From the NCBI GenBank assembly GCA_005772945.1, contig SXIE01000107.1:1-15878 (forward strand): a stretch of DNA of 15,878 nucleotides. Reading direction: 5' to 3'. Source of the DNA: Pseudomonadota bacterium. Lineage in GTDB: Bacteria > Myxococcota > UBA9042 > PHBI01. Below are positions 5,868-12,460 of the stretch, in pieces. Numbering within the stretch: position 1 is the stretch's first letter; each line of letters begins with the position of its first letter. The notes under the pieces were generated by a model that saw nothing but the letters and a program-made list of their open reading frames with translations, was not told where the DNA came from and searched no databases. Both the position numbers and the translations under genes were made by a program.

Positions 5868-6253
5868 GCGGGCCGGAGCTCGGCGTGTGGCCGCCGGAGT
5901 TCTTCGCGGCGTGGCTGTCGGCGTTCGTCGTGACCTGCCTCGTCGAGACGCCGTACTACGTCGGGTTCGCGCTGGGGTTCCGGCGCCTCACGTGGCCTCG
6001 TGCCATCGTGGCGTCGCTGGCGCTCCAGATGATGACCCACCCGGTGCTCTGGCTCGTGTGGCCGTTCGTCGAGCCCGACGCGTACGGCAACCCGGTGTCC
6101 TACGCGGTGCTGGTCGTCATCGCCGAGACGCTGGTCGTGCTGGCCGAGGGGACGCTGCTCGCGCTCATGTGGCGCGGGGCCTGGGGGCGCGCGTATCTCG
6201 CGGCGCTCATCGCGAACGCGGCCTCGACGTTGGTCGGCATCTTGGCCCACTGA
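5864..6253 (+). CDS. Small membrane protein of unknown function, coupled to the His-rich membrane protein
   Basis: A 129-residue, mostly hydrophobic protein with about four membrane segments and scattered polar residues within them: LVETPYY near residue 26, THPVLW near 58, E..VVLAEG near 87-95, and a terminal N..S...G pattern (NAASTLVG). Polar residues in an otherwise hydrophobic small protein suggest a functional rather than purely structural role. The ATG at 5864 overlaps the preceding stop codon by four bases (ATGA), so translation is coupled and the two products probably work together. A much longer open frame runs upstream in this frame, but it shadows the neighbour. I recognise no named family. 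Confidence 0.75.
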   Translation: MSGPELGVWPPEFFAAWLSAFVVTCLVETPYYVGFALGFRRLTWPRAIVASLALQMMTHPVLWLVWPFVEPDAYGNPVSYAVLVVIAETLVVLAEGTLLALMWRGAWGRAYLAALIANAASTLVGILAH

Positions 6254-6280
6254 CCCTGGCCCTATTGGCGCTGAGGTCAG
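6250..6280. terminator. Inverted repeat between convergent genes
   Basis: CTGACC (6250-6255) and GGTCAG (6275-6280) form a 6-bp stem around a 19-base loop holding a further small GCC/GGC pairing. It overlaps both stop codons of the convergent genes, which are only 23 bases apart. Without a T-run, it is a weak candidate for a shared terminator. Confidence 0.3.
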
Positions 6281-8100
6281 GGCGCAGCGGGCGCGGTTCC
6301 CGCGATCCAACCAAAGAGCGTGATGAGCCCGTGGTCGTCGAGCTCGGCCGTCACCGCGAGGCCGTGGCGGTCGCGGCGCACGCTGACGCCGCGGATCTCG
6401 GGCGCGAGGTTGACGAGCACCGGGAAGGTGTCGGGCACCTCGAGCGGCGCGAGCGCGGCGATCGTCGCGGCGATCGCGTCGAGCTTCGTGCGCGTCGCCG
6501 GGCTCACGGTGGGGCCGAGCTCGACGATGACGTCGCGCACGGCCTTGGACAGGCGCGTGGTCTTGTCGTCGCTGCCGCGCGCGATGGCGACGGCGCGCGC
6601 CGCCTCGATGCGGGTCTCGACGCGGTCCGAGGCGCTCACGCCGGCGCCGTGGTTCGCCATCGGGAGATCGAAGACGAGGCGCCGGCGCTGGTCGAGGGCG
6701 AGCGATGCGCCGACGGCGCCGAGGTCCGTCGCGTTCTCGGTGCCGACGACGGCGGCGCGTGCCGGGCTCTTCGGGCCGAGCCAGACCCAGACGGCGCCCG
6801 CGGTGCTGAGGCGGTCGAGCAGGCGCTCGTCGTTGTCCTCGAGCGCGAGGGCGACGGGGCCGCGGGCGACGATCGCGTCGGCGAGGGCGGGGGCGCCGAT
6901 GACGAGCACGTCGTCGTTGGCAGCGCGCGCTACGGGGGCGGTCGGGGTCGTCGCGGCGGCTGGGTCCGCAAGCGCCTGGTTGACGGCATCCGCGCGCAGC
7001 CCGGCTTCGTCGCCGCGCAAGATCACGACGCGTTCTCCGGCGGCCGTGATGACGACGAGGCCTTCGGTGATCGGTTCCCACGTCATGCCCGCGCCCTGAA
7101 GCGCATCGAGCACGCGCCCGGCCGTTGGCGAGGTTCGGATGATGCCCGTGAGCGCCTTGTCGGACGCGATGACGCGCGGGTTCAGCCCGACGACGAGCGC
7201 GCCGTCGGCCGGTGCCCACGCGATGAGGGGCGGCGCGCGAATGACGCCGATGAGGAGCGCGAAGCCGAGCGAAACGACCATGAGAAGGAGCAGCGAGGTG
7301 GCCAGCGCACGCAGGGCGCGTCCCGAGACGTTCGCAGCCTCGCGCGCGCGCGCACGGCTCACCGTGAAGGCGATCAGGACGCCGAAGCCGTAGAGGAAGT
7401 TGAGCGGGACCGCGAGAAGGCTCTGCGAGAGCGGGTCCGGCGGCGTGATGACGCCGGCAATGAGGAACGAGATGACGATGAAGTAGCGCCAGAACTTGAG
7501 GAGGCCCTTGCCGCTGACGACGCCCCAGAGGGCCAAGAAGAAGAGGACCAGCGGGAGCTCGAAGACGAGCCCGGCCATCAACAAGAAGAACCACGAGAAC
7601 GAGTAGGTGCTCGAGAGGGTCAGCGCGACGTCGACGTTGCCACCCTCGAGCGTCAGGCCGATCATCCAACTCGTCATGACCGGGATGATGACGAAGTAGG
7701 CGAAGAAGGCGCCGAGCAGGAAGAAGATGAGCGAGAAGCCCGTCATCGGGAGGATGAAGCGCTTCTCGCGCTTATAGAGCCCGGGTGAGATGAAGCTCCA
7801 GAGCTCGTAGAAGATGTAGGGCGCGAGGAAGAAGAAGCACGCGATGAGCGTGACCTTCATGTAGACGATGACGCTCTCGGTGATCCCGATCGCCTGGTAC
7901 GAGTAGATGCCGTGCGCCGCGAGGCTCTTGGTCACCGGGGCCGACATGAAGTCGAAGACGTCGTGTCGGTACTCCCAGGCGAAGATGGTGCCGACGACGA
8001 GCGCGGCCGCGATGCGGACAATGCGGCGGCGCAGCTCGCGGATGTGCTCGCGGAAGGTCATCGTCTTGCCGGCGAGGTTCTCGTCGGTGGCGGCTGTCAC
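6277..8100 (-). CDS. tatC: TatC twin-arginine translocase with an extra membrane helix and large C-terminal domain
   Basis: Residues 1 to about 250 are a complete TatC: N-terminal FREHIRELRRR (16-26, with E22 and R24 matching E. coli E15 and R17), six membrane helices, LYKREKR after helix 2 (108-114), GLVFELP with E181 (E. coli E170), and TPPDPLSQ with D222 (E. coli D211). TatC recognises twin-arginine signal peptides and nucleates the pore. Ordinary TatC stops near residue 250; here the frame continues to 607. A seventh hydrophobic helix (about 266-287) would carry residues 288-607 into the periplasm. This tail alternates short beta-rich stretches (ALVVGLNP, GLVVITAAGERVVIL, DDVLVIGAP), like myxobacterial DUF3352-type substrate-free domains (inference). 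The GTG start overlaps the tatB stop (GTGA), with GGAG five bases upstream. The fusion is a single uninterrupted frame. Confidence 0.92.
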   Translation of the reverse strand: MTAATDENLAGKTMTFREHIRELRRRIVRIAAALVVGTIFAWEYRHDVFDFMSAPVTKSLAAHGIYSYQAIGITESVIVYMKVTLIACFFFLAPYIFYELWSFISPGLYKREKRFILPMTGFSLIFFLLGAFFAYFVIIPVMTSWMIGLTLEGGNVDVALTLSSTYSFSWFFLLMAGLVFELPLVLFFLALWGVVSGKGLLKFWRYFIVISFLIAGVITPPDPLSQSLLAVPLNFLYGFGVLIAFTVSRARAREAANVSGRALRALATSLLLLMVVSLGFALLIGVIRAPPLIAWAPADGALVVGLNPRVIASDKALTGIIRTSPTAGRVLDALQGAGMTWEPITEGLVVITAAGERVVILRGDEAGLRADAVNQALADPAAATTPTAPVARAANDDVLVIGAPALADAIVARGPVALALEDNDERLLDRLSTAGAVWVWLGPKSPARAAVVGTENATDLGAVGASLALDQRRRLVFDLPMANHGAGVSASDRVETRIEAARAVAIARGSDDKTTRLSKAVRDVIVELGPTVSPATRTKLDAIAATIAALAPLEVPDTFPVLVNLAPEIRGVSVRRDRHGLAVTAELDDHGLITLFGWIAGTAPAAP

Positions 8101-8681
8101 GAACGCTCCGGAGGTGGGGTGCCGGCGGTGGCGGGAGGGGGCGTCGGGGGCGGCGCGGGCTCGTGCGCGGGAGGCGCCATCGACGCGGTCGGCGGCCGCC
8201 CGGGTAGCACGGTCGCCACGCGCCCCTCGACCGGCGCCTTGCCGATCTTGCTCCAGTCACGGGCGTTGATCGATGTCTTGGCGGCCAGGCTCCCGAGGTC
8301 GCGCGTCGCGAGCTCGGGGACGACGGCTGCTTCTACGACCGGCTCCTCTGCGGGCGCCGGGAGCGCCACCACCGGCGTGCCGTCGGCGTTCGCGGCGATC
8401 GGGCCGTCGAGGCCGCTGGGTTTGCCGTCTTCCGTGTCGTTGTCTTTCTGTTTCTCTTTCTCTTTCTCTTTCTCTTCTTCGTCCTCGGCGAGGCGCGCCG
8501 CCTCGGCCTGGAAGTCGCGCACGGTCCTGCGCACCTCGTCGTCGACCTTGCTCATGGCGCCGCGCACCTGGCGCAGGCCCTTGCCCAATTTGTTGGCCAT
8601 CTTCGGGAGCTCGTCCGGCCCGATGAAGAGCAAGGCGAGCACGAGGATGATCAGGATTTCCCAGGTGGAGAGCCCGAACAT
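8097..8681 (-). CDS. tatB: TatA/B-family subunit, TatB-like, with long charged and proline-rich tail
   Basis: A 194-residue single-helix subunit of the twin-arginine translocase. The N-terminus MFGLSTWEILII has the TatB-type Glu8 in the helix, then the Gly21-Pro22 hinge and an amphipathic helix (ELPKMANKLGKGLRQVRGAM, 24-43). Glu8 favours TatB over TatA, but a dual role cannot be excluded because no separate tatA is visible. After a further charged helix, a Glu/Lys stretch (68-79) and a long Pro/Ala-rich tail (from about 150) extend it beyond the usual TatA length of about 90 and slightly past typical TatB. The ATG at 8681 is set by the family N-terminus; no strong ribosome site precedes it. 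The stop overlaps the tatC start by four bases, so assembly of the two is probably coupled. Confidence 0.88.
   Translation of the reverse strand: MFGLSTWEILIILVLALLFIGPDELPKMANKLGKGLRQVRGAMSKVDDEVRRTVRDFQAEAARLAEDEEEKEKEKEKQKDNDTEDGKPSGLDGPIAANADGTPVVALPAPAEEPVVEAAVVPELATRDLGSLAAKTSINARDWSKIGKAPVEGRVATVLPGRPPTASMAPPAHEPAPPPTPPPATAGTPPPERS
8445..8474. repeat. Hexanucleotide microsatellite inside tatB
   Basis: Four perfect TTTCTC units (8451-8474), preceded by one imperfect unit TTTCTG (8445-8450), encode the Glu-Lys repeats of TatB on the minus strand. The tract is AT-rich compared with its surroundings. Because the unit is six bases, copy-number change would lengthen or shorten the charged linker without shifting frame. 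Confidence 0.8.
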
Positions 8682-8720
8682 GAGGGCGGCATGGTAGGCA
8701 TCATGTGAGCCGCCTCGCAA

Positions 8721-8741
8721 GCGCGAAGGTGGCCTTCGCGC
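8721..8741 (-). terminator. Strong hairpin between the PBP1A and tatB genes
   Basis: GCGCGAAGG (8721-8729) and CCTTCGCGC (8733-8741) form a perfect 9-bp stem with a 3-base loop. It starts three bases after the PBP1A stop codon and ends 39 bases before the tatB start. On the minus strand only TT follows, so termination may be partial. It could separate the two genes or set their relative expression. Confidence 0.5.
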
Positions 8742-8744
8742 ACG

Positions 8745-11303
8745 TTAGAAGTCGGTCGCCGTCGGAGCCACGTCGGTCGGCTCGGTGCCCTTGCGATGCG
8801 GGATGACGAGGCCACCTTCCATGTCGGGCGGCATGAGCAGTCCGCTCGCGGGTTCGATGCGAACCTCGACCACGTCGGGCGGGACCTCGGGGGTGAGGCC
8901 GGGGCGCTTCTCGCCGCGCGGGACCGGGTCGACGCGCCGCATGTAGGACACCCACGCCGGCAGCGCGGCGGTCGCGCCGTACACGCGGTTGTCGCTGGTG
9001 GATGGCCCCAGCGGGCGCTCGTGGCGGTCAGAGCCGAGCCACGCGACGGCCGCGCGGACGCCCGTGAAGCCGACGAACCAAACATCGTAATCGTTGGTGC
9101 CGGTCTTGCCGCCGGCCTCGCGTCCGACCTTCTTGGCCTCGGTCGCGGTGCCCTCGGCGACGACCGCCGCGAGGTTGCGGGTGATGAGGTAGGCGGTCGT
9201 CGCCGAGATGGCGGCGGCGGGCGGGTGGAGGGCCTGATTCCAGGCGGCGACCCAGGTGTCGTCGGCCCCCGCGTGCGGGTCGATCGGGGTCCAATGGCGC
9301 TCGAGGATGACGCCCTCGCGGGTCGAGACCTCGCGAACCAGCGTGGGCGCTGCGGCCCGTCCCTGGCGTGCGAACGTCGCGAAGGCGGCGAGCATCCCGC
9401 GCGGGGTCTCCTCGGCGCCGCGCACGTCCGAGGCGTAGCCGCCGAGCTCGAACGGTAGGCCGAGCGCGCGTCCCCAGGCGCGATACGCGGCGAGCCGGGT
9501 TTCGCGAGTCGTGGCGTTGCCGCTCGGATCGCGCGCGCCCAGGACCAGATGCAGGACGCTCGCGCTCGCGTCGTTGTCGGACTTCATGAGGCCGCGCCAG
9601 ATCGGGATGAGGTCCTTGCCCGACGTGCTCATGTTGACGAGCTCCGAGGGCGGGACCCCGAGGTCGTAGGCCTTCGCGTAGATGATCGGTTTGATGCTCG
9701 ACGCGGTCGGTCGGCGCGCGTCGAGGCGGTTGACCTCGCTGCGATCGAAGTCCCAGCCGCCGACCATGGCCTCGAGCCCATCGGCGGCGAGGCTGGTCGA
9801 CGCGAGCGCACCCTCGACCAGCGGCACCGACACCAGCGCGAACTCGAGCGCGGGCGGTCCGCTCGGCGCCGGGAGCGCGTCCTTCCTGGGCTTCTTGCCG
9901 GTCGTCGCCTTCGGCGGGGGCGGCGGCGGAAGGACCTCGACCAGGACGACGTCGCCCGGCGCGAGCGCCTTCGAGAGGTCCTTCAGGACCCCGCCGAAGC
10001 TGACGCGCGCCGTCTGGACGCGGCGGCCCTTGTCGTCGACGGGGAGCTCGCTGTAGGGCGCCGCCCAGCGCGCGTTCGCGAGCGCGAGCGTGCCCTGCAT
10101 GCCGACCCCTACCTCGAGCGTCGCCGCGTCCGCATTCACGCTCGCGACGCGCGCGAGCACGCGCCGGCCGACCTCGGTCGTGACCCAGCGCGCGTTGCGC
10201 GCGAAGAACGCGTCGCGCTCCATGCGCCCGAGTGGGCCCGGGAAGCCCTGCTTCTTCTGGAGGTCCTCGAGCGCCGTCGCCAGGGCCGCCGCGGCGGCGC
10301 GCTGCGCCCCGGGCTCGACGGCCATCCGGATCGTGAGGCCGCGCTCCAGCCAATCGTCGCCCCACGGCGCGGGGCGCGGCTCGCACTCCTCGTGACGCGC
10401 GGCCGCGGCGGTCCGCTCGGCCGCGTTGCATTCCGGCGCCGCCATTCGCCGCACCGCCTCGGCGTACTCGGGGGTGCCCTCGTTCCAGCGATCGCGCAGC
10501 GGGTAGACCGTGACCTCTTCGCCGCGCGCGCGGTCGGCGTCGGCGCGGGTCGCCCAGCCCAGGCTCACCATGTTGTCGAGGATGTGGTTCATGCGCCGCC
10601 GCGTCGCCGCCAGATCGGTCGCCGGGTTCGCGCGGCTCGGCGACTGCGGGACGCCTGCGAGCATCGCCATCTCGGCCAGCGACAGGTCCCAGACGTTCTT
10701 GCGGAAGTAGTTCTGCGCGGCCGCCTGCACCCCGTAGCTGTTGTGGCCGAGGTAGATGAGGTTCATGTACCAGGCGAGGATCTGTTCCTTGGTGTACAAA
10801 TCTTCCATGCGGCGCGCGAGGATGGCTTCCTTGACCTTGCGCGCCCACGAGCGCTCGCTGCCGACGAGCGTCTTGGCGAGCTGCTGCGTGATGGTCGAGG
10901 CGCCTTCCTTGGTGCCGCCCGCGAAGAGGTTCGTCACCATCGCGCGTAGGATCCCGCGGAAGTCGAGACCGGCGTGATCGAAGAAGCGTTCGTCCTCGGC
11001 CGCGAGGAAGGCCAGGACGAGCGGGCGCGGGAAGTCCTCCCAGCGCAGCGCGAGGCGTCGCTCGTGGTAGCGCTCGCCGACGAGGCTGCCGTCCGCGGCC
11101 TCGAAGCGCGTGACCCCGCGCGCCGCCAGCGAGTCGAAGCTGTCGAGCGCGGGCAGATCGGTCGCGAGCGCCGTGTACAACGAGAGCGCCCCCACGGCGG
11201 CCGACGTCACGAGGACGAGCGCGCCCGCGACGGCCAAGCGGGCCAGCCAGAAGGGCCAGCCCGCGCGGCGGCGGTTTGCGATCGTGAAGGTCGGGGTCGG
11301 CAT
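8745..11303 (-). CDS. mrcA: Class A penicillin-binding protein 1A (bifunctional transglycosylase/transpeptidase)
   Basis: An 852-residue inner-membrane enzyme that polymerises lipid II and cross-links the glycan strands. An N-terminal helix (about 20-43) is followed by a GT51 domain with the catalytic Glu in E103-D-E-R-F-F, GASTITQQLAKTL (134-146) and the second acidic site near E159. A PBP1A-type OB-like domain comes next (about 320-500), carrying an unusual proline run and basic stretch (459-475). The transpeptidase domain has the active-site S535-S-I-K538, S575-D-N577 and K733-T-G735. The Ser motif is preceded by Thr-Ala rather than the common Pro-Gly. Length and the OB-like insert point to PBP1A rather than PBP1B. 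The ATG at 11303 is the natural start, before a short basic cytoplasmic segment. It is divergent from the outer-membrane pair. All catalytic residues are present. Confidence 0.93.
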   Translation of the reverse strand: MPTPTFTIANRRRAGWPFWLARLAVAGALVLVTSAAVGALSLYTALATDLPALDSFDSLAARGVTRFEAADGSLVGERYHERRLALRWEDFPRPLVLAFLAAEDERFFDHAGLDFRGILRAMVTNLFAGGTKEGASTITQQLAKTLVGSERSWARKVKEAILARRMEDLYTKEQILAWYMNLIYLGHNSYGVQAAAQNYFRKNVWDLSLAEMAMLAGVPQSPSRANPATDLAATRRRMNHILDNMVSLGWATRADADRARGEEVTVYPLRDRWNEGTPEYAEAVRRMAAPECNAAERTAAAARHEECEPRPAPWGDDWLERGLTIRMAVEPGAQRAAAAALATALEDLQKKQGFPGPLGRMERDAFFARNARWVTTEVGRRVLARVASVNADAATLEVGVGMQGTLALANARWAAPYSELPVDDKGRRVQTARVSFGGVLKDLSKALAPGDVVLVEVLPPPPPPKATTGKKPRKDALPAPSGPPALEFALVSVPLVEGALASTSLAADGLEAMVGGWDFDRSEVNRLDARRPTASSIKPIIYAKAYDLGVPPSELVNMSTSGKDLIPIWRGLMKSDNDASASVLHLVLGARDPSGNATTRETRLAAYRAWGRALGLPFELGGYASDVRGAEETPRGMLAAFATFARQGRAAAPTLVREVSTREGVILERHWTPIDPHAGADDTWVAAWNQALHPPAAAISATTAYLITRNLAAVVAEGTATEAKKVGREAGGKTGTNDYDVWFVGFTGVRAAVAWLGSDRHERPLGPSTSDNRVYGATAALPAWVSYMRRVDPVPRGEKRPGLTPEVPPDVVEVRIEPASGLLMPPDMEGGLVIPHRKGTEPTDVAPTATDF

Positions 11304-11329
11304 GGTCGTGGTCGTCCGCGCGGGACGTT

Positions 11330-11407
11330 AGCGCTTCGCGCGCGTGGGCCGCAACGGGCGCGGTGCCGCTTCCGATCCATATTCGCTCGCGAAGAGCGCG
11401 AAGCGCT
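11330..11407. promoter_or_regulatory. Perfect 12-bp inverted repeat with 54-base spacer in the divergent promoter region
   Basis: AGCGCTTCGCGC (11330-11341) is repeated exactly, inverted, as GCGCGAAGCGCT (11396-11407). The pair lies upstream of both the PBP1A gene and the outer-membrane pair. It could be two sites bound by a looping regulator, or arms of a large hairpin in the PBP1A leader. Twelve exact bases are more than expected locally, though both arms use common GC-rich words. Confidence 0.4.
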
Positions 11408-11433
11408 TGCCCGCGAATTGGTGGTGGGCCTGC

Positions 11434-11461
11434 TTGACAGCGATCGGAACGCGGATAGATT
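11434..11461 (+). promoter_or_regulatory. Sigma-70-type promoter for the outer-membrane gene pair
   Basis: A perfect -35 hexamer, TTGACA (11434-11439), is followed after 16 bases by TAGATT (11456-11461), which matches TATAAT at four of six positions. The expected start is near 11468, giving a leader of about 70 bases before the ATG at 11539. It is the best primary promoter seen in the window and fits strong, constitutive expression of outer-membrane proteins. Confidence 0.65.
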
Positions 11462-11538
11462 GCACCGCGGTCCCTTCCCGCGCCGAAAAGCAGCGCGCTC
11501 CACGGCCCGGCGCGTGTGGCGCTTCGACGGAGGCAACC

Positions 11539-12441
11539 ATGAGACAGTGGCAGACGTTATTGGTGTGTGCGCTTGGCGCTTGCAGCGTCGGCGCGGCGTG
11601 GCTCGGCGGCGGCAACGTCGCGCGCGCGGCCGACCCGGCGGACGCGGACATCGACAAGTCCGTCCCCGCGCGCTTCATCATGGGGATCAAGTTCGGTGCC
11701 GGTGGCACCCTCTGGGACTCGCCCGACGAGAGCGTCCTGTCGGCCACGCCGACCGATGACAAGTGGGACATCCCGCTCTTCAACGAGACGCGCGCCGGCT
11801 ACACGATCTCGAGCGGCTTCTACGTCGAAGGTCTCTTCTTCGACCACCTCGGACTCGAAGTCGGGTTCAACTTCGTGCAGCACAACCTGCTCGAAGAGGT
11901 GAAGTGGAGCTTCACCGAGCAGATCACCATCGGTGGCGATACGACGATCTCGACGTTCCACGCCAAGTCCGAGGAGAAGCTCTCGTGGACCGCGTTCCAC
12001 CTGCCGATCCTCGTGAAGGCGGTCGTCCCGACGAGCCCGACGACGCGCATCTCGCTCGGGGTCGGTCCCGAGTTCGCGTTCACGTCGTGGGGCAAGACCA
12101 AGTTCAAAGTCACCGAGAGCGACACCACCAATCCCGACGGAAGCCTGCGGTTGCCCGCGTCGCGCGGACAGCTCCAGCGGCTCGGCGCGAAGCTCGAGGA
12201 CAGCATCTATTTGAAGGTCGTCCTCGGCATCCAGATCACCGCCGGCGACTTCCTCATCCCGATCGATATCCACTGGGGCTACAACTTCAGCCAAGAGAAG
12301 AAGTACCTCGAGCGGGTCATCGTCGATCCGAACACGATCCCGGATATGGACAACCCTGATCGGCACCCGGCGGAGGTGACGCTCAAGACCAGGGACACCA
12401 TGTACGGTGGCATCAACGTCGGCATCGGCTACCAGTTCTGA
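11539..12441 (+). CDS. Outer-membrane beta-barrel protein, exported
   Basis: A 300-residue exported protein. The signal peptide runs to about A30 (NVARA|AD), although an earlier LGAC (12-15) could be read as a lipobox, so lipoprotein processing is an alternative. The mature part has alternating hydrophobic/polar strands typical of small barrels (GYTISSGFYVEGLFF, LGLEVGFNFVQ, ISLGVGPEFAFTS, MYGGINVGIGYQF) and ends in Phe, the usual C-terminal signal for BAM-mediated insertion. It resembles generic OMP_b-brl-type domains rather than a named porin; the substrate is unknown. The ATG is supported by GGAGG six bases upstream; the open frame extends 65 codons further 5' but includes the promoter. 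It lies 19 bases before the OmpA-like gene, so the two form an operon. Confidence 0.8.
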   Translation: MRQWQTLLVCALGACSVGAAWLGGGNVARAADPADADIDKSVPARFIMGIKFGAGGTLWDSPDESVLSATPTDDKWDIPLFNETRAGYTISSGFYVEGLFFDHLGLEVGFNFVQHNLLEEVKWSFTEQITIGGDTTISTFHAKSEEKLSWTAFHLPILVKAVVPTSPTTRISLGVGPEFAFTSWGKTKFKVTESDTTNPDGSLRLPASRGQLQRLGAKLEDSIYLKVVLGIQITAGDFLIPIDIHWGYNFSQEKKYLERVIVDPNTIPDMDNPDRHPAEVTLKTRDTMYGGINVGIGYQF

Positions 12442-12460
12442 GGACGGCGGAGGGACGACG

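Noticed and set aside
5494..7788. Very long plus-strand open frame across the tatC gene
   Set aside because: An antisense shadow of the third-position GC bias in tatC; the translation is Arg/Glu/Asp-rich low complexity, while the minus strand gives clear TatC motifs.
9028..10848. Large alternative minus-strand frame inside the PBP1A gene
   Set aside because: The PBP1A frame carries all catalytic motifs in order; the alternative is Arg/Ala/Gly-rich with no motifs.
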